Assembly (NCBI GenBank): GCA_965116625.1 | Contig: OZ220717.1 | Coordinates: forward strand, 4,154,001 to 4,218,000 | Direction of reading: 5' to 3' | Length of the DNA stretch: 64,000 bases | Origin: VXNE01 sp965116625 | GTDB taxonomy: Bacteria; Pseudomonadota; Gammaproteobacteria; Pseudomonadales; Azotimanducaceae | Part shown: positions 40,303 through 49,120 of the stretch, in pieces | Layout of the letters: each line of letters begins with the position of its first letter | How positions within the stretch are numbered: the stretch's first letter is position 1 | Program-made: the position numbers and the translations under genes | Notes under the pieces: model-generated | Databases searched by the model: none | What the model was told of the DNA's origin: nothing | Seen by the model: the letters and a program-made list of their open reading frames with translations, nothing else

Positions 40303-41778
40303 CTACACAGTTCCTCCGCGCAAAGTCCCACGACCGAAGGCCCGGGCGACCCCCGCCTGTTGCAGCAGCGACTGCGCGCGAACCACCGTCTCGTCGTCCG
40401 GCACCCTGCTGGCATTGGCATACATGAGGCTGGCAGCAAGGAGCCGGTCGCGCCAGCCGAACCGCAGCCGCCGATAGTTCTCGAGCATGGCCTCGGTGAA
40501 CTTGATGTCGTGCGTTCCCCTGTTCTTGAGCGTCGCGTACCAGCGCAGGCGGTCAGCGAGCGCCACCGGGTTGCCACCGGCGTCCAGCCATCCGAGCGCC
40601 TGCCGCACGGCGCCGTATCGGCTTCGGCCAAGCGTCTCGAAAATCTCGTCCAGGCTACCGGCGTCCTTTGGCTCGACGGTGTCGATGCGTCGATCCCCGG
40701 CGCCTGGACGTGGCGTCGTCAGTTCCCGAAAGCGCGGCATGAACGCCACCGTCTGCAGGAGCAGCATTCGCCGGGCGGTGTCGGTATCGGAAGCCTCGTA
40801 GCAGTACCGCATCGCCTCCGCCGTCGTGTTCGCGTGAACGGCAACGATGTCGTTCCTGCGCAGGACCATTTCCGCCGCGAACATCGCGACCGCCTCCCAC
40901 ACCGTGTCCGCACTGATGCCGTCCTTGAGGAGATCGGCCGCAGCGGCCACGGCCGTCTCGCTGCTGGCGGTCCTGCACTCCTGGAGCAGGGCTCGCGCCG
41001 CGGAAGGATCTTCGCGTCCCCGGCTCCAGTCGCCTGGAAGGGCAGCACCGATCAGTCGATTCGTTTTCCAGTCCTGATCGGCCAGGTGTTCATGGCCCGC
41101 CGGGAGATCATCGCCCTGCGGGTTCTGCACCGCGAGGGCCAGCGAACGAACCACGGGTTCGGCCAGCAGTCCGTCAGCTCCAAGCGCTTCGCACAGCCGG
41201 TGCGCGTTGGCGGCAGCGATGGTCTTGTGGCCGATGGCGCGGAAGTCGCGCGCGGCGTGCAACATGAGGGTCTGCAGCGCCGGACCGGCCTGCCCACCCA
41301 TGACCATGCCGTGTGCAGCGCGATCCGCCGCATCGCGGTCCCACGCCGCCAATGCGGCCTCGAGTTCGGGCAGGCCCGCGGAGGTCTCGGCGATCGCAGG
41401 GAGAGACCAGGGACGGAAGTGGTCCTGCTGGCCGGATGCCGACTTGAAGTAGTTCGCCGTCCAGAGCAGCGGCAGCCAGCGGCGCTCGTCCGGCATGCCG
41501 GTGACGGAAAGCTCCACGGACCGCAGCATCATGACGGCGTGGTATCTGAATCCAACGTGGGGATAGGGGCTCACTTCGCGACAGGCCGCGATGGCCAGGC
41601 CCCGAAGAAGTTCCTCCGGACGCAAGCCCGATCGAATTCGAGCCACCAGGCTGGCAAGCAGGGACTGGCGCCGCGTGTCGATCAACAATCGGGCGATGTC
41701 GCCGTCATCAACCGCTGAAGCCCACCTGACCCACGGCGCGATGGCGCCGGCCGCCAGCAGTTGACGGCGGGCGATCAT
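40303..41778 (-). CDS. Exported protein of unknown function with Tat-like signal
   Basis: 491 residues from ATG 41778. The N-terminus MIARRQLLAAGAIAPWVRWASA has a twin-arginine and hydrophobic core, suggesting Tat export. The rest is largely helical with blocks LRGLAIAACREVSPYPHVGFRYHAVMM, RWLPLLWTANYFKSASGQQDHF, and HDIKFTEAMLENYRRLRFGWRDRLLAASLMY that look conserved, but I do not recognise the family. It lies 68 bases upstream of the sigma fusion gene and 26 bases downstream of the FAD oxidase gene on the same strand. Confidence 0.65.
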   Translation of the reverse strand: MIARRQLLAAGAIAPWVRWASAVDDGDIARLLIDTRRQSLLASLVARIRSGLRPEELLRGLAIAACREVSPYPHVGFRYHAVMMLRSVELSVTGMPDERRWLPLLWTANYFKSASGQQDHFRPWSLPAIAETSAGLPELEAALAAWDRDAADRAAHGMVMGGQAGPALQTLMLHAARDFRAIGHKTIAAANAHRLCEALGADGLLAEPVVRSLALAVQNPQGDDLPAGHEHLADQDWKTNRLIGAALPGDWSRGREDPSAARALLQECRTASSETAVAAAADLLKDGISADTVWEAVAMFAAEMVLRRNDIVAVHANTTAEAMRYCYEASDTDTARRMLLLQTVAFMPRFRELTTPRPGAGDRRIDTVEPKDAGSLDEIFETLGRSRYGAVRQALGWLDAGGNPVALADRLRWYATLKNRGTHDIKFTEAMLENYRRLRFGWRDRLLAASLMYANASRVPDDETVVRAQSLLQQAGVARAFGRGTLRGGTV

Positions 41779-41804
41779 GGAAGCGGCAAGTACCCCACGC
41801 TTCG

Positions 41805-43208
41805 CTAAGGCGTCGGCGCCGCAGAGTCCCGGTCGAAGATCTTGCCGGGATTGAGAATGCCCCTGGGGTCGAGCGCCTGCTTCAGGGTGCGCATCAGCGC
41901 CACCTCCGCAGGCGTTCGCGAGATCAGGAGGTAGGACTTCTTTTCGAGGCCGATCCCGTGCTCGGCTGATATCGTTCCGCCGATGTCCTTGAGTGGTTCG
42001 TAGACGGCGCGCTCGACCGCCTCCCTCGCGCTCTCCTCGTCCTCTCCCGCGCAGATCCCGAAGTGCAGGTTGCCGTCGCCGAGGTGGCCGAAGGTGAAGT
42101 TGCGGTAGGCATCGAAGGACGCATCCAGGAGACGGTTCACATCGCTGACGTAGGCCTCCATGCTCGGTATCGGAAGGCCCACGTCGAAGATGAACAGCGG
42201 AGGGAAGCGGTTGCACTGCTCGACGTCGTCGCGCATCGCCCACATTTCCCGGCGCTGCGCCTCGTTCTGCGCGATGACCGCATCGGCCACGAGGCCGGAC
42301 TCGTACGCTTCTGCAAGGGCTGCCTGCGCGCGCGCGGCATCGTTGTCCGCGTCTCCTCCCATGGCCTCGATCAAGGCGTAGTAGGGATAGTGCTGCGGCA
42401 GCGGCGGTCTCTGCTTCGCCGGGGGCGTCGTAACGAGCCGGTAGAAGTCGGACCAGAGCACCTCGAACGCCGACAGCGCGCCGCCGAGCCGTGCATCCAT
42501 GTGCTTCAGCAGTTCCGGCAGCCTGTCGAAACTGTCCACCGCCACGAACATCGTCTCCTGGCTGCGCGGTTTTTCGCGCAGCCGAAGCACGGCCCGGGTC
42601 ACGATACCGAGGCTTCCCTCGCTGCCGATGAACAACTGCTTCAGGTCGTAGCCCGCGTTGTTCTTGATCATCTGGTTCATCGACGAAACCACGGTGCCGT
42701 CCGCCAGCACGGCCTCCAGGCCCAGCACCATGTCGCGGGTCATGCCGTAGCGGATGACGCGGTTGCCGCCGGCGTTGGTCGAGATGTTGCCTCCCACGGT
42801 GCAGCTTCCGCGGGCGCCGAGGTCCAGGGGATAAAGCAGTCCGTGGTCGTCCGCCGTTTCCTGCACCGTCTGCAGCGGAACGCCCGCCTGCACCGTCATG
42901 GTCCGGTTCACGAGATCCACGCCTTCCACGCGGTTCATCCGCTCCAGCGAAAGCATGATGTCGCGCGGTTCGCTTATGGCGCTCTGCACCAGGCCCGTCA
43001 GACCGCCCTGCGCGATGACGCTCTGTCCCGCGTCGTTGCATGCTTTCAGCACGGCGGCGACTTCCGCCGTGTCGCGCGGGCGGACGATGGCCTTCGCCGC
43101 GATGGTATCGGAGCGCCAGATGCCCGCCGCGCGAGTGGACACATCGGTCCCGGTGAGCACACCCCGAGGGCCGGTGATCCCGGCCAGTACGTCAGATATT
43201 TCGGCCAT
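41805..43208 (-). CDS. FAD-linked oxidase (GlcD/D-2-hydroxyacid dehydrogenase family)
   Basis: 467 residues. Oxidises a D-2-hydroxyacid (2-hydroxyglutarate, glycolate or lactate type) to the 2-oxoacid. FAD-binding PCMH domain: VIAQGGLTGLVQSA, LDLGARGSCTVGGNISTNAGGNRVIRYG, and GSEGSLGIVTRAVLRL. Substrate and metal domain: FTFGHLGDGNLHFGIC and ISAEHGIGLEKKSYL, the His/Glu motifs of the DLD/D2HGDH branch. No Fe-S partner (GlcF) is adjacent. The gene follows aceF by 9 bases on the same strand and may be transcribed with the pyruvate dehydrogenase operon. Confidence 0.88.
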   Translation of the reverse strand: MAEISDVLAGITGPRGVLTGTDVSTRAAGIWRSDTIAAKAIVRPRDTAEVAAVLKACNDAGQSVIAQGGLTGLVQSAISEPRDIMLSLERMNRVEGVDLVNRTMTVQAGVPLQTVQETADDHGLLYPLDLGARGSCTVGGNISTNAGGNRVIRYGMTRDMVLGLEAVLADGTVVSSMNQMIKNNAGYDLKQLFIGSEGSLGIVTRAVLRLREKPRSQETMFVAVDSFDRLPELLKHMDARLGGALSAFEVLWSDFYRLVTTPPAKQRPPLPQHYPYYALIEAMGGDADNDAARAQAALAEAYESGLVADAVIAQNEAQRREMWAMRDDVEQCNRFPPLFIFDVGLPIPSMEAYVSDVNRLLDASFDAYRNFTFGHLGDGNLHFGICAGEDEESAREAVERAVYEPLKDIGGTISAEHGIGLEKKSYLLISRTPAEVALMRTLKQALDPRGILNPGKIFDRDSAAPTP

Positions 43209-43217
43209 TCGAGCCCC

Positions 43218-44666
43218 CTACAGTGCCGTACGGTCGGCAATTACCAGCCGGCGGATGTCCCCCAGCAGGCGCGTCAGCTCGACCATGAAACTCCCGCCTT
43301 CGACACCGTTGATTGCGCGGTGGTCGTACGATAGCGACAGGGGGAGCACGGCGCGCGGCCGGAATTCGAGGCCGTCCCAGACCGGTTTCGTGGCGAGGCG
43401 GCCAACGCCCAGGATGCCCACTTCGGGCGCGTTGACGATGGGCGTGAATCCCGTGCCGCCGATGCGGCCGAGGCTCGAAACCGTGAAGCAACCTCCCTGC
43501 AGGTCGTCGGGCTTGAGCCTGCGCTCCCGTGCCGAGGCCGACAGTTCGGCGATTTCGGCCGCGAGCTGCCACACGCCCTTGCGATCGACGTCCCGGATAA
43601 CCGGCACGATGAGCCCCTCCTCGGTATCCACCGCGAATCCGATGTGGTGGTACCGCTTGAGAATCAGGCCATCGGCGCTCGCGTTGAGCGAAGCGTTGAG
43701 GCGAGGGAACGCGCGCAGGTTCTCCGCGCAGGCCTTCATGACGAACGCGAGCGGCGTCAGCTTCACGCCGCGCTCTTCCGCCTCGCCTGCGAGCGACTTG
43801 CGGAACGCCTCGAGCTCGGTGACGTCCGCTTCGTCGTGCTGCGTCACGTGCACGACGTTGAGCCAACTGCCGTACAGGTTCTTGCCGCCCCGGGCCTGGA
43901 GCCGCGTCAGGGGCGTCTCCTCCACCGGACCGAACCTCGCGAAGTCGATCACGGGCACGGCGGGCAGGGCTGCGGCCGGGGCCGCGCCGGTCATCGTCGC
44001 CTTGACGAACGCCTTGACGTCGTCCTTGACAATCCGCCCCCGGGGTCCGGAGCCCTGAATGGCCTCGAGGTCCGCACCAAGCTCGCGCGCAAGGCGCCGC
44101 ACCGCGGGGCCAGCGTAGACGCGCCCCGTTCCGGCCCGCGTGTCGGGCACCGCAACGTCCGGTGCCGACACCGGGCGCGCCGGTCCCTCCACCGTCGGAG
44201 GTGGTCGCGTTACCTCGACTTCCTCGGCCTGGCCGGCGCTCTCCTGCGAGGGGTCGCCCCCTCGCGCTCCCCGGCTGAAGGCTCTTTGCATGCGAGGGGT
44301 GCCCCCTCGCGCTCCCCGGCTGAAGGCTCTTTGCATGCGAGGGGTGCCCCCTCGCGCTCCCCGGCTGAAGGCTCTGTCTTCCACCGGTTCGGCAGCGTCG
44401 CCAGCCGGGGTCGGGGCATCCGTGGCAAGGGTCGCGATGACATCGCCGGCGTTTACCTCGTCCCCGAGCGCGACCTTCAGGTCCCGCAAGGTTCCCGCGA
44501 ACGGAGACGGCACTTCCATGGACGCCTTGTCGGATTCGATCACGATGAGGGGGTCGTCCACCTCGACGGTATCGCCGGGGGCGACGCACAGCTCGATGAC
44601 CTCCACATCCTCGGCCTCCCCGATGTCGGGGATCAGAATGTCCGTTTGGTGTTCCGGGCTTGCCAT
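43218..44666 (-). CDS. aceF: Dihydrolipoyllysine acetyltransferase, pyruvate dehydrogenase E2
   Basis: 482 residues from ATG 44666 (TGATG overlap with aceE). One lipoyl domain (lipoyl Lys in ESDKASMEV, about residue 47), a linker, the E1/E3-binding domain AGPAVRRLARELGADLEAIQGSGPRGRI (about 150-180), and the catalytic domain ending YDHRAINGVEGGSF with the active-site His. The linker (about residues 98-141) is built from 2.9 copies of a 45-base palindromic element, giving AFSRGARGGTPRMQR repeats in place of the usual Ala/Pro-rich linker. Forms the core of the PDH complex. Confidence 0.93.
   Translation of the reverse strand: MASPEHQTDILIPDIGEAEDVEVIELCVAPGDTVEVDDPLIVIESDKASMEVPSPFAGTLRDLKVALGDEVNAGDVIATLATDAPTPAGDAAEPVEDRAFSRGARGGTPRMQRAFSRGARGGTPRMQRAFSRGARGGDPSQESAGQAEEVEVTRPPPTVEGPARPVSAPDVAVPDTRAGTGRVYAGPAVRRLARELGADLEAIQGSGPRGRIVKDDVKAFVKATMTGAAPAAALPAVPVIDFARFGPVEETPLTRLQARGGKNLYGSWLNVVHVTQHDEADVTELEAFRKSLAGEAEERGVKLTPLAFVMKACAENLRAFPRLNASLNASADGLILKRYHHIGFAVDTEEGLIVPVIRDVDRKGVWQLAAEIAELSASARERRLKPDDLQGGCFTVSSLGRIGGTGFTPIVNAPEVGILGVGRLATKPVWDGLEFRPRAVLPLSLSYDHRAINGVEGGSFMVELTRLLGDIRRLVIADRTAL
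44245..44374. repeat. Palindromic element array in aceF linker
   Basis: Two full 45-base units (44285-44329, 44330-44374) and one partial (44245-44284). Each unit has the hairpin GCGAGGGG-TGC-CCCCTCGC and the tail GCTCCCCGGCTGAAGGCTC. The 45-base length is a multiple of three, so the reading frame is preserved. Confidence 0.95.
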
Positions 44667-47344
44667 CAAGCGACCCTGGGATTCGCCTTGTCGGGATCGA
44701 TGCCCATTTTTTCCATCGCGGCGCCGAGGTCGGCGGAAGCCAGGACCTGTCGCCTCGCGAGTTGCTCGAGGGCCGCCAGCGTCACGAATTTCTCGTCCAC
44801 TTCGAAGAAGTGGCGCAGCTTCTCGCGCGTATCGCTACGGCCGAAGCCGTCGGTGCCGAGCACCCGGTAGGGAGCATCGAAGTGTGCGCGGATCGACTCG
44901 GCATGCCTGCGGACGTAGTCCGTCGCCGCCACCACCGGTATCTCCCCGTCGAGGCATGCAGCGACATGGGACCGGCGCGGACTGTCGCCGGGATGCAGGA
45001 GGTTCCATCGCTCCGTGTCCGCGCCGTCACGGGCCAGTTCGGTAAAGCTCGTCACGCTCCAGACTTCCGAGGAGATGCCGTGGTCTTCGAGCAGCCGCTC
45101 CGCCGCTTTCAGCGTCTCCCGCAGCACGGCGCCGCCGCCCAGCAGGCGGATGCGCTTCGGATTCGCCTCGGCGAAGTCGCCGAAGGAACGAAGCCGGTAC
45201 ATGCCCTTCACGATCCCCTCCCGTACCGCCTCACCTGTCGGCATGGCGGGTTGCGGGTAGTTCTCGTTCATCACCGTGATGTAGAAGAAAACGCGCTCGC
45301 CGTCCGCGTACATTCGCGTGAGCCCGTCGTGGATGATGACCGCAAGCTCATAGGCGTAGCATGGGTCGTACGCTACGCAGTTCGGTATCGCCGACGCAAG
45401 CAGGTGGCTGTGTCCGTCCTGGTGCTGCAGACCCTCCCCGTTCAGTGTCGTGCGTCCCGACGTGCCGCCGAGCAGGAAGCCTCGCGCCTGCATGTCGCCC
45501 GCCGCCCACGCCAGGTCGCCCACGCGCTGAAAGCCGAACATCGAGTAGAAGATGTAGAACGGAATGAGAGTGAATCGGTGCGTGCTGTAGGACGTGGCCG
45601 CGGCGAGCCAGGCCGAGAACGCCCCCGCCTCGTTGATCCCCTCCTCCAGCACCTGTCCGTCCGTGGATTCCCTGTAGGCGGCGATTTCGCCGGAGTCCTC
45701 CGGTTCGTACAACTGGCCCTCCGACGAATAGATCGCGAGCTGCCGGAACATGCCCTCCATGCCGAACGTGCGCGCCTCGTCGGGAACGATGGGAACGATG
45801 CGTTCACCGATGTCCTTCTCGCGCACGAGCGTCGAGAGAATGCGCACGAAGGCCATGGTGGTGGAGATTGCCCGCTTGCCTGAACCGTCCAGCTGATTCC
45901 TGAACGTCGCGAGGTCCGGCGCCGGGATGCGCGAGTCGTCGGTCATGCGCTTCGGAATCGGCCCGCCGAGACGCTCCCGCTGTTTCCTGAGATAGGCCGT
46001 TTCGGGGGCGTCTTCCGCCGGCCGGTAGTACGGCACGGCGGCGAGTTCATCGTCGGAGAGCGGTATGTCGAAGCGGTCGCGGAAGTGCTTGAGGCCATCG
46101 AGGTCGAGTTTCTTGACCTGGTGAGTCGTGTTCTCCGATTCGCCCGCATCGCCCATGCCGTACCCCTTGACGGTCTTCGCGAGGATCACGGTGGGCTCGT
46201 CCTTGTGGTTGACTGCCGCATGGTAGGCGGCGAACACCTTGAAGGGATCGTGGCCCCCCCGGTTCAGGCGCATGATGTCGTCGTCGGAGAGGTGCTCGAC
46301 CAGGGCGCGGACCTCCGGGTGACGGCCGAAAAAGTGCTCCCGGGTATAGCCACCGCCCTTGGCCTTGTAGTTCTGGTACTCGCCATCGACGGCTTCGTTC
46401 ATCCGCTGCTGCAGCAGTCCCGCGGTGTCCTTCGCCAGGATCGGGTCCCAGTGGCGCCCCCACACCACCTTGATCACGTTCCAGCCGGCGCCACGGAACT
46501 CGCCTTCGAGTTCCTGGATGATCTTGCCGTTGCCGCGGACCGGACCGTCGAGCCGCTGCAGGTTGCAGTTCACCACGAAGATCAGGTTGTCGAGCCGCTC
46601 GCGCCCGGCCAGCGACAGCACGCCGAGCGACTCCGGCTCATCGCACTCGCCGTCACCGATGAACGCCCAGACCTTGCGGTCATCCATGGGGATAAGGCCG
46701 CGCCGGTCCAGGTACTTCATGATGTGGGCCTGGTATATCGCCTGGATCGGCCCGAGCCCCATGGACACCGTCGGGAACTGCCAATAGCCCGGCATGAGCC
46801 ACGGATGCGGATACGACGAGAGTCCGCCGCCATCGACCTCCCGCCGGAAACGGTCCAGTTGGTCTTCGGTCAGGCGGCCCTCCAGGAACGATCGCGCGTA
46901 GATTCCGGGCGCGCTGTGGCCCTGGAAGTAGATCAGGTCGCCCGCATGCTGGTCGGTAGGTCCGCGAAAGAAGTAGTTGAAGCCAACGTCGTAGAGCGTG
47001 GCGGCCGAGGCGAAAGTGGAGATATGCCCCCCGAGATCGTCATCGCCCTTGTTGGCACGGAGCACCATGGCAAGTGCGTTCCAGCGAATCAGCGAGCGAA
47101 TCCGGCGCTCCATGAAGAGGTCGCCGGGCATGAACGCCTCGTCGGTGGGCGGGATCGTGTTCCTGTAAGGGGTGGTGAGCAGGTAGGGCAGACGCTCACC
47201 GGTCTGCGCCAGCCGGGACGAAAGCCGCTCCATCAGCACGTTGGCCCGATCGATGCCGTGTTCCCGGATGACGGACTCCAGTGCGTCGAGCCACTCCTGC
47301 GTCTCTTCCGGATCGATGTCCTCAACGTGCCTCGTGTGTTCCAT
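44666..47344 (-). CDS. aceE: Pyruvate dehydrogenase E1, homodimeric type
   Basis: 892 residues, the normal size of AceE. It decarboxylates pyruvate with thiamine diphosphate and acetylates E2. Thiamine-binding GDGECDEPESLG...NLIFVVNCNLQRLDGPVRGNGKIIQELE, GMGDAGESENTTHQVKKLD, and GGTSGRTTLNGEGLQHQDGHSH (glycine-rich active-site loop) are all present. ATG 47344 follows a consensus -10. First gene of aceE-aceF. No lpd (E3) gene follows aceF; instead the FAD oxidase does, so E3 must be encoded elsewhere. Confidence 0.96.
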   Translation of the reverse strand: MEHTRHVEDIDPEETQEWLDALESVIREHGIDRANVLMERLSSRLAQTGERLPYLLTTPYRNTIPPTDEAFMPGDLFMERRIRSLIRWNALAMVLRANKGDDDLGGHISTFASAATLYDVGFNYFFRGPTDQHAGDLIYFQGHSAPGIYARSFLEGRLTEDQLDRFRREVDGGGLSSYPHPWLMPGYWQFPTVSMGLGPIQAIYQAHIMKYLDRRGLIPMDDRKVWAFIGDGECDEPESLGVLSLAGRERLDNLIFVVNCNLQRLDGPVRGNGKIIQELEGEFRGAGWNVIKVVWGRHWDPILAKDTAGLLQQRMNEAVDGEYQNYKAKGGGYTREHFFGRHPEVRALVEHLSDDDIMRLNRGGHDPFKVFAAYHAAVNHKDEPTVILAKTVKGYGMGDAGESENTTHQVKKLDLDGLKHFRDRFDIPLSDDELAAVPYYRPAEDAPETAYLRKQRERLGGPIPKRMTDDSRIPAPDLATFRNQLDGSGKRAISTTMAFVRILSTLVREKDIGERIVPIVPDEARTFGMEGMFRQLAIYSSEGQLYEPEDSGEIAAYRESTDGQVLEEGINEAGAFSAWLAAATSYSTHRFTLIPFYIFYSMFGFQRVGDLAWAAGDMQARGFLLGGTSGRTTLNGEGLQHQDGHSHLLASAIPNCVAYDPCYAYELAVIIHDGLTRMYADGERVFFYITVMNENYPQPAMPTGEAVREGIVKGMYRLRSFGDFAEANPKRIRLLGGGAVLRETLKAAERLLEDHGISSEVWSVTSFTELARDGADTERWNLLHPGDSPRRSHVAACLDGEIPVVAATDYVRRHAESIRAHFDAPYRVLGTDGFGRSDTREKLRHFFEVDEKFVTLAALEQLARRQVLASADLGAAMEKMGIDPDKANPRVA

Positions 47345-47385
47345 CGCAATCCGCTCTGGTCAGCGCGCATGCCCGTGTGCCGCGC

Positions 47386-47391
47386 ATTATA
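47386..47391 (-). promoter_or_regulatory. -10 element of the aceE promoter
   Basis: Perfect TATAAT on the minus strand within TTATATAATG, about 42 bases upstream of the aceE ATG. No good -35 at 16-18 bases, suggesting an activator-dependent promoter. Confidence 0.5.
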
Positions 47392-47450
47392 TAAGCTGTC
47401 CCCGTTCCCGCTTCGGACAATGCATCAGACCTCACCTTTCGCGAAACGTC

Positions 47451-48368
47451 TCAGCCGTGCAGCCGGGCGGCGCCGAGCACTCCGCTCGCGTCGCCGAACT
47501 GCGCGGGCCTGAGCAGGGTCGCGCCCTCGTGGGTGAAGCCGTATCGGGACATCAGTTCCGGCACCCTCTCGTAGATGCGCGGGATGTTGGAGACGCCGCC
47601 GCCCAGCACGATGACATCCGGGTCGACGATGTTGACGATCTGTGCCAGGGCCCGCGCGAGCATCGCGAAATAGAGGTCCATGGCCGGCGTCTCGAGTATC
47701 GCGATCTCCTCTGGAGTCCTCGCGACGCCTTCGAGTTCCTCGTATGTCGCCGCCAGCGCCGGGCCCGAGATCCACGTCTCGACACAATCGGCGCGGCCGC
47801 AGTAGCAGGTCCGGCTGGCAAGGCGCGCCTCGCATTCCCGCAGGCGGGGCTCGATGACCCAGTCGGCGCGAAGATAGGGCATCGGTGTATGGCCCCATTC
47901 GCCCCCGACCGCATTGGCGCCCTCCAGCAGGCTGCCATCGACCACGATGCCGCCGCCAACGCCGGTGCCGAGAATGACACCGAACACGACGCTCGCTCCC
48001 CGGCCCGCGCCGTCGCGCGCCTCGGACAACGCGAAGCAGTTTGCATCGTTCGCGATACGCACCCGGGGACCCAGGCGTCCCACCAGGTCATCGAGTAACG
48101 GCGTTCCGTTCAGCCAGGTCGCATTGCAGTTCTTCAGGACGTGGCGACGTTCCACCCAGGCTCCCGGCGTACCGATCCCCACGGGACAGGGCCGGCCCGC
48201 CCGGGCATCCAGGTCGTGTACAAGCCGGCACAACGCACGCAAGGTCGCGTCGTAGTCTCCCTGCGGGGCGAACCGCCGCTCGCGATGCACGACTTCGCCG
48301 GCCGCGTTCATCAGTACCGCCTCGATCTTCGTGCCGCCGAAGTCGATCCCGATCCGCAAGCCGGTCAT
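47451..48368 (-). CDS. ROK-family sugar kinase
   Basis: 305 residues. Phosphorylates a hexose with ATP. The N-terminal IGIDFGGTKIEAVLMN is the ATP-binding DxGGTK. IGTPGAWVERRHVLKNCNATWLNG, ANDANCFALSEA (catalytic Asp), VILGTGVGGGIVVDG, and the ROK zinc motif CYCGRADCVETWISG follow. Resembles Mak/NagK types; fructose, GlcNAc or glucose are possible. The ATG overlaps the ampD stop by ATGA, and next to ampD a role in recycling peptidoglycan amino sugars is attractive (inference). Confidence 0.87.
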   Translation of the reverse strand: MTGLRIGIDFGGTKIEAVLMNAAGEVVHRERRFAPQGDYDATLRALCRLVHDLDARAGRPCPVGIGTPGAWVERRHVLKNCNATWLNGTPLLDDLVGRLGPRVRIANDANCFALSEARDGAGRGASVVFGVILGTGVGGGIVVDGSLLEGANAVGGEWGHTPMPYLRADWVIEPRLRECEARLASRTCYCGRADCVETWISGPALAATYEELEGVARTPEEIAILETPAMDLYFAMLARALAQIVNIVDPDVIVLGGGVSNIPRIYERVPELMSRYGFTHEGATLLRPAQFGDASGVLGAARLHG

Positions 48369-49093
48369 TTTTTCTGCGAGGGGTGCCCCCTCGCGCTGCT
48401 CTTCTCTGCGAGGGACACCCTCGCGCTATTCTTTTCTGCGAGGGACACCCTCGCGCTATTCTTTTCTGCGAGGGACACCCTCGCGCTCCCGGGCTGAGGG
48501 CTCTTTGCATGCGAGGGGTGCCCCCTCGCGCTCCCCGGCTGAGGGCTCCTATGCAGGCTCTGGAACAGGCGCTGCCAGTCGAAATTCGGACCGGGGTCCG
48601 TCTTGCGCCCGGGCGCGATCTCGTTGTGGCCCACTATTGCACTCCGATCCAGGCGCGGGTACCGGGCGATCAGCGTGTTGAGGATGTGCGCCAGGACGAC
48701 GTACTGGCCGTCCGTGTACCCGGCGTCGTCCGTGCCTTCGAGTTCGATACCGATGGAGAAATCGTTGCAATTCGACCGGCCCCGGCAACGCGACACGCCC
48801 GCATGCCACGCACGTCGATCGAAGGGAACGAACTGCGACACCGCGCCCGAACGGCTCACCAGGAGATGCGCCGAAACGCGCACGCCCTCGAGGTCGGCCA
48901 GGCGCGGGTCACGGGAACAGTCCAGGGTGTTGCGGAAGAACCGCTCCACGGCGCCGGTGCCGAACTCGCCCGGCGGCAACGAAATACCGTGAACGACGAC
49001 CAGGCTGATATCCTCCGGATCAGGTCGCGCGTCCTGGTTCGGCGATGGCGCACGTCTGGCCTTCGTCAACCAATGTCCGGGGCTTACAATCAC
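48365..49093 (-). CDS. ampD: 1,6-anhydro-N-acetylmuramyl-L-alanine amidase, with repeat-derived C-terminal tail
   Basis: 242 residues from GTG 49093. It releases the peptide from anhydromuropeptides during cell-wall recycling. The zinc His is in LVVVHGISLPPGEFG. IGIELEGTDD and the C-terminal IVGHNEIAPGRKTDPGPNFDW supply the second His and the Asp. The enzyme proper ends near residue 181, the normal AmpD length (183 in E. coli). Residues 182-242 are a basic, repetitive tail (ARVSLAEKNS units) encoded by palindromic elements. Divergent from nadC, the classical gammaproteobacterial neighbour. Confidence 0.9.
   Translation of the reverse strand: MIVSPGHWLTKARRAPSPNQDARPDPEDISLVVVHGISLPPGEFGTGAVERFFRNTLDCSRDPRLADLEGVRVSAHLLVSRSGAVSQFVPFDRRAWHAGVSRCRGRSNCNDFSIGIELEGTDDAGYTDGQYVVLAHILNTLIARYPRLDRSAIVGHNEIAPGRKTDPGPNFDWQRLFQSLHRSPQPGSARGHPSHAKSPQPGSARVSLAEKNSARVSLAEKNSARVSLAEKSSARGHPSQKK
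48371..48549. repeat. Palindromic element array at the 3' end of ampD
   Basis: Five hairpins of the GCGAGGG(G) family. Three sit in 30-base units (48401-48430, 48431-48460, and from 48461) with GCGAGGG-ACA-CCCTCGC. One outer unit at each end has the GCGAGGGG/CCCCTCGC form, the right-hand one with the GCTCCCCGGCTGAGGGCTC tail. Unit lengths of 30 or 45 keep the ampD frame open up to the ATGA overlap with the kinase gene. Confidence 0.95.
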
Positions 49094-49120
49094 AGCGCGA
49101 TCATACGCAAGCGATAGCCC

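Noticed and set aside
40303..43041. A 912-residue reading that extends the exported unknown protein upstream
   Set aside because: The upstream part is a frame-shadow of the FAD oxidase gene; the Tat-like signal at 41778 marks the real start.
44245..44374. CRISPR array
   Set aside because: The repeated units are contiguous with no unique spacers, lie inside aceF and are palindromic; no cas genes are present.
48371..48549. CRISPR array or rho-independent terminator cluster
   Set aside because: Units are contiguous 30- or 45-base repeats without spacers and lie inside the ampD reading frame; no poly-T follows any hairpin in a terminator pattern.
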